Assembly: GCF_009604425.1 (NCBI RefSeq)
Contig: NZ_WEGI01000004.1
Span: 186,001 to 250,000, forward strand
Reading direction: 5' to 3'
Source: Nocardia aurantia
Lineage (GTDB): Bacteria > Actinomycetota > Actinomycetes > Mycobacteriales > Mycobacteriaceae
Length of the DNA stretch: 64,000 nucleotides
The notes under the pieces are model-generated. The model worked only from the letters and a program-made list of their open reading frames with translations. It had not been told where the DNA came from and did not search any database. Shown here piece after piece: positions 44,956-53,550 of the stretch (its first letter is position 1; every line of letters starts with the position of its first letter). The translations under genes and the position numbers were made by a program.

Positions 44956-45326
44956 CGTTCCGCTCCGCTCGAAAGTGCGCGCAGCGCAGCGGCGTTCGCG
45001 GCGTCGGCCTCGTCGTAGAGGCCGGCGGACAGCAGGAACGCCTGCTTCATGAGGTAGGCGGCCGCGATGTATCGGTCGAGCAGCGCGGCGGCGGCACGCG
45101 CCTTGTCGCCGAAACCGGCCTGCAACTGCTGGGCCGAGTCGAATCCGCCGAAACCATCCAGGGTCGAGACCGAGCCGAGGCGTTGTTGCAGGTGGTGCAG
45201 CCGACCGGCCTGTTGGTCGTACAGGTCGGCGCAGCGGCGGGCGGCGGCCGGGTCGAAGCGGACCGTACCGGTCTGTGCCGCTTGGAGGAACCGGGTGATG
45301 TCGGCCTGGCCGGCCTCGAGCGTCAT
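44952..45326 (-). CDS. PE-like/EspA-like partner with YxxxD export signal
   Basis: 124 residues, almost all helix. A first helix (residues ~8-20), a turn at DPAAARR and a long hairpin lead to LLSAGLYDEADAANAAAL. YDEAD matches YxxxD, the general type VII secretion signal found at the end of PE and WXG100-like substrates. It overlaps the PPE-like gene by four bases, so the two are expected to be made in equal amounts and to pair. Family assignment is by pattern and context only. Confidence 0.7.
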   Translation of the reverse strand: MTLEAGQADITRFLQAAQTGTVRFDPAAARRCADLYDQQAGRLHHLQQRLGSVSTLDGFGGFDSAQQLQAGFGDKARAAAALLDRYIAAAYLMKQAFLLSAGLYDEADAANAAALRALSSGAER

Positions 45327-45401
45327 GGGGACCCCCCTTCCTCGATCAGGTCGAACAGTCGCCGAACCAGCGTAACGAATCCCGGCCGGTCTCGGGAATG
45401 C

Positions 45402-46106
45402 TCACTGCAGAATGCGTTTCTGCAGGTGGGCCGCGATCTGCTGCGGAGAGGCCGGAGTGATGTGCACCTGGCCGTCCGCACGGATCAGATAACGACCGTC
45501 GTCCGCGACATCTATCCAGGTGTAGTGCACCGGGGCGGCCGGCGGGTCCTGGTCCAAGTGGGTCTCGATGCGGAGGTGGCCCTCGGCGGTGTGCGGTTGC
45601 AGCAACAGTTTCCGGATGCGGCGCACGGGCGGGCCCGCGGTGTGCACGGCCTCGTCGTCGACGACCGTGTCCGCGGTGGCCGAGCGGGCGGGTTCGTGGC
45701 CGGGCGGGGTATCGGGGAGCAGGCTCGCGATGCGGGCCCCCAGCTTGCCGGTGTGGCCGATCGAAACATCCACGCGCCCACCGTAGTCCGGAGAGAAGCC
45801 GGGCTGCTGAACGGCGAGCACCGCGTGGTCGTAGACCGCGGCCCCGAGCGCGCGGATCTCGGTGCCCGGTTCGTGCCGGCCGCCGATGGCGACCACCCGG
45901 GTCCGGGGCTGCGCGAGAATCCGCAGGCAGGCGGACAGGTCCGGATCGGCGCGCAGCGGCAGCCGGGTCTCGATCTCGCGGCGCAGTGCGGCGGCCTCGG
46001 ATTCGGTGCGGGCACTCTCCAGGATCCGCAGCGGGAACGGATGCCGATCGAGGTCGGTCTCCCGCCACACGTGCGCGAACTCGTCGGGTGTGAAAGACCA
46101 ACTCAC
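45402..46106 (-). CDS. EspG-family type VII secretion chaperone
   Basis: 234 residues from the GTG at 46106; another GTG at 46118 touches the GAAGG and is less likely. VSWSFTPDEFAHVWRETDLDRHPFPL is the EspG opening, followed by the alpha/beta core with RTRVVAIGGRHEPGTEIRALGAAVYDHAVLAVQQPG and the terminal LIRADGQVHITPASPQQIAAHL. EspG binds the helical tip of PE-PPE dimers in the cytosol and brings them to the ESX machine. It lies 75 bases upstream of the PE-like gene on the same strand, the arrangement expected for a chaperone and its clients. Confidence 0.88.
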   Translation of the reverse strand: MSWSFTPDEFAHVWRETDLDRHPFPLRILESARTESEAAALRREIETRLPLRADPDLSACLRILAQPRTRVVAIGGRHEPGTEIRALGAAVYDHAVLAVQQPGFSPDYGGRVDVSIGHTGKLGARIASLLPDTPPGHEPARSATADTVVDDEAVHTAGPPVRRIRKLLLQPHTAEGHLRIETHLDQDPPAAPVHYTWIDVADDGRYLIRADGQVHITPASPQQIAAHLQKRILQ

Positions 46107-46331
46107 GCCACGTAACACCCTTCAGTGATCGCCGGTCCGGCCGTAGCCGATCGGGGCCGATGGTCCCCGCAGCCTAACGACCGTTCCGAGCGGCGGACAA
46201 GCGACGGGCCCGCGATCGCGCTCACCCCAGGTTCGGGGTGTTTCCGGCGCCGGTCATATCGGGTATACCGTTACGAGCCCCGTGGCGCGACCGTATCGCA
46301 GGCGACATGCGCGCGGGAACGGGAGGACACG

Positions 46332-46448
46332 GTGTATCCACCGGAACACGGCGCCGGGGGCGCGCGGTCGGCCGAGCCGCGCCACAGCGGTCACGAACTC
46401 GGGCTGGTGGCAACGGGATTCGGTGCCGATCCGGGTGGCCGGTGCTGA
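46332..46448 (+). CDS. Micro-ORF of 38 residues coupled to an ACP-like gene
   Basis: GTG at 46332 with GGGAGG 5-6 bases upstream. The predicted peptide begins VYPPEHGAGGARSAEPRHSG and ends with Cys. Its stop TGA (46446-46448) shares a base with the ATG of the next gene (TGATG), an arrangement that couples translation. Codon third positions are G/C-rich. It has no recognised family. It may be a leader peptide or a small protein. Moderate confidence that it is translated. Confidence 0.45.
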   Translation: MYPPEHGAGGARSAEPRHSGHELGLVATGFGADPGGRC

Positions 46449-46696
46449 TGCCGGGCACGGACGGCACGGCGGCCCGGATCCGCTCGCTGATCACGGCACT
46501 GGCGCCGGACGCGCGCCGGTCGGTCACCGACGACAGCCGGCTGGTGGAGGATCTCGGATTCGATTGCCTGCGCCTGACCGAACTGGCGTCGGTCCTGGAG
46601 CACGCTTTCGGCCTGCGGCCGTACGGTCCGGGAGACCTGCCCGGACCGGTCCGTGTCGCTGATGTGATCGCCGCGATCACCGGGGGGCGGCCGTGA
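46448..46696 (+). CDS. Acyl-carrier-protein-like, Cys in place of Ser
   Basis: 82 residues. IRSLITALAPDARRSVTDDSRLVEDLGFDCLRLTELASVLEHAFGL follows the ACP pattern, where LGxDSLxxxEL carries the phosphopantetheine serine. Here the attachment position is Cys (GFDCLRL), so the usual prosthetic group cannot be attached. The rest of the helical bundle is intact, ending VADVIAAIT. It could be a structural partner, an inactive paralogue or use another chemistry. No synthetase or ketosynthase lies nearby. It is coupled to the upstream micro-ORF. Confidence 0.65.
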   Translation: MPGTDGTAARIRSLITALAPDARRSVTDDSRLVEDLGFDCLRLTELASVLEHAFGLRPYGPGDLPGPVRVADVIAAITGGRP

Positions 46697-47011
46697 CCGG
46701 CATGATCTCGAATACCTTGTGCTGCCCGCTCATTCGGCCGTTTTACCGTGTACATGACTCGTCGTGCAGGGCGGTCGGGCACTGCCCCGGTGGCCTCCGA
46801 TGGTCACCGTAAGGCCATGGAAAGGGCAGTGGTAGGGCCGCCTGGACCGTGCATGCTTGAAACTGCACCCGGCGCCGCTAGGAGATATGCCCCTTCGCAG
46901 ATAGCGGCGCGCTGGATCCGGCGCGGTCCGCCCTTACCGCGCCGGGCTCGCGGTCCGGCCACCGTACGCGACGCCGGGTGCGTCCCGATCGCCCGCCTTG
47001 GAGGTACACCG

Positions 47012-47497
47012 ATGTACGTATCGCATACGGACGCTGGTGACCTGTGGCCCGGCGGCAACGCCCTCACCTTGCCGGATTGGCACGAGTTGCTGGCCGCCTT
47101 CTGCGGGCACATCGGTGACCAGCCGGACGACCATCCGGTCACCCGCTGGGCCCACGCGCTGGCGCTGGTCCATCTCACCGCCCGCGAGCAGCCGTTGCGC
47201 GACGACGAATTCGATTGGGACCGTGCGGAACTGGTCGCTCGTATCGACGACTGGGTGGCGCGCCACAGCGATCGGCCCGCGCCCACGTCGCTGGGGGGCG
47301 CGATCGACGGCATGGCGGCGGCGCAGGTGCGGGCCACCTGGCTGCTGCGCAATGCCGACGACGTCGCCGACGACGAGGTGCACGCCGCCTGGTTCCTGCT
47401 GGCCTCCCTGGCCGACGGGTGGACGGATCTGGTGGCCGAGACCCTCGGGCACGCCGGAGCGTGGCGCGGCCGCAGCCTGCTGGACGACGCGCTGTGA
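47012..47497 (+). CDS. DUF4254-like protein
   Basis: 161 residues, mostly helical. WHELLAAFCGHIGDQPDDHPVTRWAHALALVHL and the segment IDGMAAAQVRATWLLRNADDVADDEVHAAWFLLASLADGWTDLVAE resemble the actinobacterial family DUF4254 of unknown function. TTGGAGG before the ATG at 47012 supports the start. No membrane segment. It is convergent with a 2-hydroxyacid dehydrogenase, with stops touching. Confidence 0.75.
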   Translation: MYVSHTDAGDLWPGGNALTLPDWHELLAAFCGHIGDQPDDHPVTRWAHALALVHLTAREQPLRDDEFDWDRAELVARIDDWVARHSDRPAPTSLGGAIDGMAAAQVRATWLLRNADDVADDEVHAAWFLLASLADGWTDLVAETLGHAGAWRGRSLLDDAL

Positions 47498-48433
47498 TCA
47501 GTATCCGGCGGTGACGTCGATGCGGGCCTCGAGTTCGTCGCCCGCGACGAATCGGGCGACGTTGTTCGCGACATGTGCGGCGTAGGCGCCGGCGCGCAAC
47601 TGCGGGGGATTGGAATCATGCGGGGTGACAACGGCATTCGGCAGTTCCCACAGCGGATGCCCGTCGGGCAGTGGCTCCGGATCGGTGACGTCCAGGCCCG
47701 CGCCGCCGATGGTGCCGTCCCGCAGGGCGACGACCAGGGCGTCGGTGTCGATCAGGCTGCCGCGGGCGATGTTGATCACCCAGGAGGTCGGCTTCAGTTG
47801 GGCCAGTTCCTCTTTGCCGATCAGATGGCGGGTCGCCGCAGTGGCGGGCGCGCCGACGACCACGTGGTCCGTGCGTGACCACACCTCCGGCAGGCGTTCC
47901 GCGGGAAGGGTTTCCACCACACCGGGCGCGACGATCGGTGTGCCGGAACGGGTTACCGCGATGATGCGGGCTCCGAACGGTTCGAGCAGCGCGATGAGCT
48001 CGCGGCCGATGCCACCGGCGCCGACGATCGCGATCGTCGCGCCGCGCAGAGTGCCGATGTGCGGGAAGAATTCGGACTGCCGCCAGCTCCGGGCCTGCGT
48101 CTGCTGCGGCAGGTGACGCACCCCGGCCAGCAGCATCGCCAGGGCGTGTTCGGCGACACTGTGCGAGTAGGCGCCCGCCGCCGAGGTGAACACGACACCG
48201 GGAAAGCGCTGGAACACGTTGCGGGAGAACCAGTCCTCGACACCGGCGGAGAACAGCTGCACCCATTCGATACCCGCGGGCAACTCCTGCGGGAAATCGT
48301 CCGGACCGCTGTTCCAGATCAGCGCGCGGGCCCGGTCGAGATCCGCCACCGTCGCGCCGCCGTCGGCGACCGCCCGCGTCAGCAGTGGGGTCGCGGCGGG
48401 GCCGATCGCGATCGGGGTGGCGGTGGTGGACAT
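47498..48433 (-). CDS. D-isomer-specific 2-hydroxyacid dehydrogenase
   Basis: 311 residues. NAD-binding VGAGGIGRELIALLEPFGARIIAVTRSG at ~137-165, then the signature blocks HVVVGAPATAATRHLIGKEELAQLKPTSWVINIARGSLIDTDALVVAL with the catalytic Arg, Glu in GLDVTDPEPLPDGHPLW, and the His of VTPHDS. It reduces a 2-oxo acid or oxidises a D-2-hydroxy acid; the substrate is unknown. AAGGAG precedes the ATG. It does not look like SerA since the C-terminal regulatory domain is absent. Confidence 0.92.
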   Translation of the reverse strand: MSTTATPIAIGPAATPLLTRAVADGGATVADLDRARALIWNSGPDDFPQELPAGIEWVQLFSAGVEDWFSRNVFQRFPGVVFTSAAGAYSHSVAEHALAMLLAGVRHLPQQTQARSWRQSEFFPHIGTLRGATIAIVGAGGIGRELIALLEPFGARIIAVTRSGTPIVAPGVVETLPAERLPEVWSRTDHVVVGAPATAATRHLIGKEELAQLKPTSWVINIARGSLIDTDALVVALRDGTIGGAGLDVTDPEPLPDGHPLWELPNAVVTPHDSNPPQLRAGAYAAHVANNVARFVAGDELEARIDVTAGY

Positions 48434-48536
48434 GGTGGTGCTCCTTCGCTTCCGGCCCGCCCCGGCGCGCGACCGGGTTCGTCCCGGTCAGACTAGTGGC
48501 GGCCGGGGAGGGGCGCTCGCGATGGTTGCCCGGAGG

Positions 48537-49505
48537 TCACTCGTCGGCGTCGAGGTCGACCTCGAGATTGTCCCGCTCGGCCCACTCCAGCAAACGATCG
48601 AGTTCGAAGACGGCGTCATCGATGCCCGCGTGCAGGTCACCGAGCCGGGCATACCGGTCGGGCACGGTGGCGATGGTGAAATCGTCGGGCTCCACATCCG
48701 GGATCTCGTCCCAGCACACCGGGGTCGACACGGTCGCTCGCGGGATACCGCGCACCGAATAGGCGGCGGCGATGGTGTGGTCGCGGGCGTTCTGGTTGTA
48801 GTCGACGAACAAGAGTTTCGGATCGCGATCGCGGCGCCACCAGGTGGTGGTGACGTCGTCGGGGGCACGGCGTTCGACCTCGCGCGCGAAGGCCAGCGCC
48901 GCCCGGCGCACCTCCTTGAACCCCCACCGCGGCGCGATGCGCACATACACGTGCAGCCCGTGCCCGCCGGAGGTCTTGGGCCACCCGACCGCCCCGATCT
49001 CGTCGAGCACCTCGTGGACGACCTCCGCCACCCGCTGCACCCTCGACCACGGGCAATCCGGCATCGGATCCAGGTCGATCCGCCACTCGTCGGGCTTCTC
49101 GGTGTCGGCTCGGCGGGAGTTCCAGGGGTGGAATTCCACCGTGCTCATCTGCACGGCCCAGATCACGTCGGCCAGTTCGGCGACGCAGAGTTCGTCCGCG
49201 TGCCGCCCGTAGCGCGGGAAGTACACCCGGACCGTCGGCACCCAGTCCGGCGCGCCGGCCGGCAACCGCTTCTGATGCACCTTGTCGCCTGCCAGCCCTT
49301 TGGGGAATCGGTGCAACATGCACGGCCGATCCCGCAGCGCGTTCACGATGCCGTCCCCGACGCTGAGGTAGTACTGCACCAGATCGAGCTTGGTCGTCCC
49401 GCTGTCGGGGAAGTACACCCGATCGGGATTCGATATCCGTACCGTGCGGTCTCCGACGGGTAACTCGACCGCCGATCCCGCAGACTTTCCGGCCACTCGC
49501 GTCAC
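48537..49505 (-). CDS. Stand-alone LigD-type DNA polymerase domain (PolDom/Prim-PolC type)
   Basis: 322 residues. VRISNPDRVYFPDSGTTKLDLVQYYLSVGDGIVNALRDRP and LHRFPKGLAGDKVHQKRLPAGAPDWV open the fold. WRIDLDPMPDCPW carries the catalytic Asp-x-Asp, and SGGHGLHVYVRI the second motif; DYNQNARDHTIAAAYSVR follows. The arrangement is that of the polymerase domain of LigD, which fills and extends breaks in bacterial end joining, here without ligase or nuclease domains. Mycobacteria carry comparable stand-alone Prim-Pol enzymes. No ku or ligD lies in the window. Confidence 0.93.
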   Translation of the reverse strand: MTRVAGKSAGSAVELPVGDRTVRISNPDRVYFPDSGTTKLDLVQYYLSVGDGIVNALRDRPCMLHRFPKGLAGDKVHQKRLPAGAPDWVPTVRVYFPRYGRHADELCVAELADVIWAVQMSTVEFHPWNSRRADTEKPDEWRIDLDPMPDCPWSRVQRVAEVVHEVLDEIGAVGWPKTSGGHGLHVYVRIAPRWGFKEVRRAALAFAREVERRAPDDVTTTWWRRDRDPKLLFVDYNQNARDHTIAAAYSVRGIPRATVSTPVCWDEIPDVEPDDFTIATVPDRYARLGDLHAGIDDAVFELDRLLEWAERDNLEVDLDADE

Positions 49506-49793
49506 CCTACCGGCGACTACCGACAGTCACCCGTTCCGTGATGCTGCCGAGGTGCGACCGCGGTGAGCCGGGCCGGCCGGCGCGACAGGGCAGGCGGCCG
49601 CCGGACGGCGGCCCCTTCGACCGGATGGGCGGCAGCCCTGACCTCCGGAAGACGTTCCGCCCCACCATGTTCGACGAGAGTCGAGCCGACGCCTCGCGCT
49701 TTTCGCCACGATTGCCCTCGACGGCGGTTCGATCGGACTTGCTCGGCGGAGGGATTCGATATCGAGATGGGACCGTGCCCGCAGTGAGTCGGA
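49506..49793. other. gene-free 288-bp region between recQ and the polymerase gene
   Basis: No gene, repeat or clear promoter was recognised. GGATTCGATATCGAGATGGG near 49750 contains a short palindrome (CGATATCG) that may be incidental. Confidence 0.4.
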
Positions 49794-51881
49794 TCAGGAC
49801 GGGGTGGCCAGTGCGAAGGGCAGCACCGCGGGGGCGCCGGCCAGGCGGAGGGTGTGGGCGGCCAGGGTGAGGGTCCAGCCGGTGTCGGTGAGGGCGTCGA
49901 CCAGCAGGACCGGGCCGTCGAGGCCGGTGAGGTCGGGCGGGGTCCAGGAGTCGAACAGGGCGGCGACACGATGGGCGGAGTTGGCCGCGGCGACCGGGCG
50001 GCGGTCGGGTCGCAGCGGCAGGACACCGAGGTCCCGGAGACGGCCGACTCGGGCGAGCCGGGCGGCCAGGTCGGCGGCGAGGCGGGGATGGGTGGGGGAG
50101 TCCATCGCCAGGACGGCCGTCGGGCGGCGGGTCCAGTTCCAGTCGCGCAGCACCGCGACGCAGGCGTCGAAGACCGAGTCCGGGACCGGGGCGTCGGGTC
50201 CGTCGAGCACGGCGCGCAGGCGCTGGCCCCACCCGAGATCGCTGAGGCGGCCCAGTACGCGACCGGTCTCGGCGCCGCCGGAGATCTTGCCGGACAACGG
50301 GATCCCGAGTTTGGACATGCCCGTCGGCCACTGCTTACGCGGCGCGAGATCGATACCGGGCCGGTCGAGACGGGTGCGGATGGCGGCCAGATCGGTGGCG
50401 TCGACCGTGGTGTCGGTGCGCTCGCCCGTGCAGTTGTCGCAGCGACCGCACACCCGCCCGTCGAGGCTGGGATCGTCGAGTTGGCGGCGCAGGAAGGTCA
50501 TCCGGCATTCGGAGGTGGACTGATAGTCGATCATGGCCTGCTGTTCGGCCTCGCGGGCCACGGACAGCCGCTCGTAGCGTTCGGTGTCGTAGACCCAGGG
50601 TTCGCCGGTGGCCAGCCAGCCACCGCGGACCCGCCGCACCGCGCCGTCGACATCGAGCACCTTCAGCACCATCTCCAGGCGCGATCGGTTCAGCTCCACC
50701 AGCGGCTCCAGCGCGGTGGTCGACAGCGGGCGCTCCCGGTCCAGCGCCGTGAGCACTTCCCGGACCACATGCTCGCGCGGAAAGGCCACCGAGGCGAAAT
50801 AGCTCCAGATCCGGCGATCCTCCGGACCGGGCAGCAGCACCACCTGGGCATTGTCGGTGCCGCGGCCGGCGCGGCCGACCTGCTGGTAGTAGGCGATGGG
50901 TGAGGAAGGCGCGCCGAGGTGCACGACGAAGCCGAGGTCGGGCTTGTCGAAACCCATGCCGAGCGCGCTGGTGGCGACCAGCGCCTTCACCTCGTTGCCG
51001 AGCAGCGCCTGCTCCAGCATCTCGCGTTCGGCCGGGTCGGTCTGCCCGGTGTAGGCGGCGACGCGATGGCCGTGCGAGCTGAGCACATCGGCCAGGTCGT
51101 GTGCGGCGGCGACGGTGAGCGCGTAGATGATCCCCGACCCGGGCAACTCGTGCAGGCGGCGGCTGAGCCAGGCGGTGCGCGTCACCGCGTCCTCGATCCG
51201 AACCACCGACATGTGCAGCGATTCGCGGTCGAGACTGCCGCGCAGCACCAGGGTGTCGGTGCCGATCTGGCCGGCGACGTCGGTGACCACTCGATCGTTG
51301 GCGGTGGCCGTCGTGGCCAGCACCGGGATCCCGCTGCCCAGATCGGCGATGAGGGTCCGGATGCGGCGATAGTCCGGCCGGAAGTCGTGCCCCCAGTCCG
51401 AGACGCAGTGCGCCTCGTCGATCACCACCAGGCCCGCGTCGGCGGCCAGTTTCGGCAGCACCGAATCCCGGAAGTCCGGATTGTTGAGCCGCTCGGGGCT
51501 GACCAGCAGCACATCGACCTCACCCCCGGCGACCTGGGCGTGGATCTCGTCCCATTCGGTCACATTGCCCGAATTGATGGTGGCCGCCACCACGCCCGCC
51601 CGCTGCGCGGCCGCCACCTGATTGCGCATCAGCGCGAGCAGCGGCGACACGATGACCGTCGGGCCGCGCCCGGCCGCCCGCAGCAGTTTGGCGGAGATGA
51701 AGTACACCGCCGATTTACCCCAGCCGGTGCGCTGGACCACCAGCGCCCGCCGCCGCTGGACCACCAGCGCCTCGATCGCCGTCCATTGGTCCTCGCGGAG
51801 CCGGGCCCCGGGCCCGGCCAGCTCGCGCAGCAGTGATTCGGCGGATTCACGCAGGTCGATGGTCGTCACGGGGTCCATCAT
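49794..51881 (-). CDS. recQ: RecQ-family ATP-dependent DNA helicase with PRTase-like tail
   Basis: 695 residues from the double ATG at 51881. Helicase motifs: Walker A RTGWGKSAVY near residue 47, DEAHCVSDWGHDFRP (motif II and aromatic loop), SALGMGFDKPDLGFVVHLGAPSS and QQVGRAGRG (V and VI). Four zinc-binding Cys follow (CRMTF and CGRCDNC). The last ~110 residues carry DGPVLLVDALTDTGWTLTLAA, a phosphoribosyltransferase-like motif seen in actinobacterial RecQ variants; whether it binds a nucleotide is unknown. RecQ unwinds branched DNA during repair. It lies upstream of the LigD-type polymerase on the same strand, 288 bases apart. Confidence 0.93.
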   Translation of the reverse strand: MMDPVTTIDLRESAESLLRELAGPGARLREDQWTAIEALVVQRRRALVVQRTGWGKSAVYFISAKLLRAAGRGPTVIVSPLLALMRNQVAAAQRAGVVAATINSGNVTEWDEIHAQVAGGEVDVLLVSPERLNNPDFRDSVLPKLAADAGLVVIDEAHCVSDWGHDFRPDYRRIRTLIADLGSGIPVLATTATANDRVVTDVAGQIGTDTLVLRGSLDRESLHMSVVRIEDAVTRTAWLSRRLHELPGSGIIYALTVAAAHDLADVLSSHGHRVAAYTGQTDPAEREMLEQALLGNEVKALVATSALGMGFDKPDLGFVVHLGAPSSPIAYYQQVGRAGRGTDNAQVVLLPGPEDRRIWSYFASVAFPREHVVREVLTALDRERPLSTTALEPLVELNRSRLEMVLKVLDVDGAVRRVRGGWLATGEPWVYDTERYERLSVAREAEQQAMIDYQSTSECRMTFLRRQLDDPSLDGRVCGRCDNCTGERTDTTVDATDLAAIRTRLDRPGIDLAPRKQWPTGMSKLGIPLSGKISGGAETGRVLGRLSDLGWGQRLRAVLDGPDAPVPDSVFDACVAVLRDWNWTRRPTAVLAMDSPTHPRLAADLAARLARVGRLRDLGVLPLRPDRRPVAAANSAHRVAALFDSWTPPDLTGLDGPVLLVDALTDTGWTLTLAAHTLRLAGAPAVLPFALATPS

Positions 51882-52127
51882 GCCGGACGGCACCGACATC
51901 GGCGACCACCATCGCACAGCCGCACCCCGTGCCCTCGGTCGCACACCGTCCGGGGCCGGCGAGGGGTGCGGCGAGTCCGCCCGGCGCCCGGCCGCGACGG
52001 TCCCGTCGAAAATCCTGCGGCCGTGAGAATTTCGCACGCAACCCCGCATTTTCCGGATTCGCACCGGACAATGGTGCTCGCGGACAGAGGTTGACGGTCG
52101 GGGCGGCACTGTGAGGGAGGACGGGCG

Positions 52128-52610
52128 ATGCCGAACAAATTCGAGTCACCGGCAGGTTGGTCTCCGCCCGGTGCCGAATTCCAGAATCAGCGCAGCACCG
52201 GGCGCACGCTCGGCGGCGTGCTGTTCGGCCTGCTGGTCACGCCGGTCGGCATCGCACTGGCGGCCAAGGGCGGCGCCGACATCCGCTACTGGGTGATCGT
52301 GGGCGCGGTCGTCGACCGCTGGACCGCCGCGCTCGAGATCACCGTCGGCAGCCTGTTGTTGCTGCTGGTCGCGACGCTGGCGGTGTTCGCGCCCGCCGGG
52401 ACGATCGTGGCGAGCCTGGTATGGGGCATCTTCCCCGGCATCCTGCACATCCTGTTCCCCGACGACACCTTCCGGCTGATCTCGTCGCTGCCGTTCACCG
52501 ACAGCGCCATGGTGGTGGCGCTGCACTCCTGGGTCACCTACGGTTTCGCGCTGATCTCCGGATTCATGCTGCTGGGGGCCGGATTCGTCGGGGTGCTACG
52601 CCGCCGGTGA
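52128..52610 (+). CDS. Hypothetical four-helix membrane protein
   Basis: 160 residues. A ~28-residue soluble N-terminus (MPNKFESPAGWSPPGAEFQN) is followed by hydrophobic segments near 29-46, 69-90, 92-110 (ASLVWGIFPGILHILFP) and 127-153. No catalytic motif is seen. AGGGAGGACGGGCG before the ATG is a strong start. It is divergent from recQ across ~250 bases. Unknown function. Confidence 0.7.
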   Translation: MPNKFESPAGWSPPGAEFQNQRSTGRTLGGVLFGLLVTPVGIALAAKGGADIRYWVIVGAVVDRWTAALEITVGSLLLLLVATLAVFAPAGTIVASLVWGIFPGILHILFPDDTFRLISSLPFTDSAMVVALHSWVTYGFALISGFMLLGAGFVGVLRRR

Positions 52611-52712
52611 CGCGGCGGCCGGCGCATCGTGGCCGGTCGCAACGGATGCTGGATCACCAGCGCGGGCCGGGGCCAGGGCGGTGTCGCACCGGCCCCGCTG
52701 CGATTCGACCGA

Positions 52713-53471
52713 CTAGAACTCGGTGCGCTCCACCCACTTCGGCAGCACCGCGGCGTCTCCGGACAACGTGAGCGCCGAGCTGTCGACCGGAATGCGGCCG
52801 AGGACAAGCAGATACAGGTCGACGGCCGTGGCTTCCACAGTGGCCGTGGTGGATTCGCCGTTCCCGTTCCAGCCGATGGAGTCCTCGGTCCGGTGCACCG
52901 GCCAGGTGTCGCCGGTGTCGGTGGCCCGGAACAGGATGCTCGTGCCCTCGTCCAGCGGGTTGCGGAACCGCGCCGATCCCATCTGCAGCAGGCCCAGGAA
53001 CTCGTCGACGCCGTCGGCGGCCAGCACCGGATCGATCGTGACCGGCCGGTCCAGCGCGAGCAGCGCGTCGGCGCGGTGCCCGGTGTTCTCGTGCAGACGC
53101 CGGCGGATCCACCATTCGGACGGGCGCAGCGGCCCGAACGGCGTCCACACCGGCACCTCGGGCCCGGTCGCGTCGACAGCGTCGATCACGGCATCGGCGG
53201 TCTGCCGGAACCAGTGATCGACCTCGGCCGGGTCGCGCGGGCGGCGCACGTCCGGGACGGCGGCGAACTCGATGTTCTCGGTGGACCGGCGGGTGATGAT
53301 CGTGGCGCACCACCGGTGCCCGCCGCCGACGTGGGCGAGCAGATTCTTCAGCCGCCATTCGCCGCAGGTCGGGATCGGCGTCTCGGGATCGGCCTCGCGG
53401 TACAGGTCGGCCAGTAGATCGTTCTCACTGCGCAGGGCGTCGCGGATCACCGCGGTGTCCAGTGGCTCCAT
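52713..53471 (-). CDS. Maleylpyruvate isomerase-family mycothiol-dependent enzyme-like protein
   Basis: 252 residues. The N-terminal ~150 residues have the DinB-like pattern IPTCGEWRLKNLLAHVGGGHRWCATII and LHENTGHRADALL with metal-binding His residues. The C-terminal ~90 residues are a small domain of the SCP2-like or MDMPI C-terminal kind. The superfamily uses mycothiol as cofactor in conjugation or isomerisation. The substrate is not known. The ATG has no Shine-Dalgarno and lies seven bases after TACGGT. Confidence 0.85.
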   Translation of the reverse strand: MEPLDTAVIRDALRSENDLLADLYREADPETPIPTCGEWRLKNLLAHVGGGHRWCATIITRRSTENIEFAAVPDVRRPRDPAEVDHWFRQTADAVIDAVDATGPEVPVWTPFGPLRPSEWWIRRRLHENTGHRADALLALDRPVTIDPVLAADGVDEFLGLLQMGSARFRNPLDEGTSILFRATDTGDTWPVHRTEDSIGWNGNGESTTATVEATAVDLYLLVLGRIPVDSSALTLSGDAAVLPKWVERTEF

Positions 53472-53478
53472 ATCACCG

Positions 53479-53484
53479 ACCGTA
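53479..53484 (-). promoter_or_regulatory. candidate leaderless -10 of the maleylpyruvate isomerase-like gene
   Basis: TACGGT on the minus strand, seven bases before the ATG at 53471; no Shine-Dalgarno. Confidence 0.45.
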
Positions 53485-53550
53485 GTTCAGCGGCCGAATC
53501 TGGCCAAGGCTTCGGATCGCCGGACACTGCCGCCGTGGCGGCACAGCACC

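Noticed and set aside
46693..46812. A 39-codon frame starting GTG on the stop of the ACP-like gene
   Set aside because: It overlaps as GTGA and has a G-rich upstream, but its third positions are only moderately G/C-rich and the sequence has no recognisable feature; probably chance.
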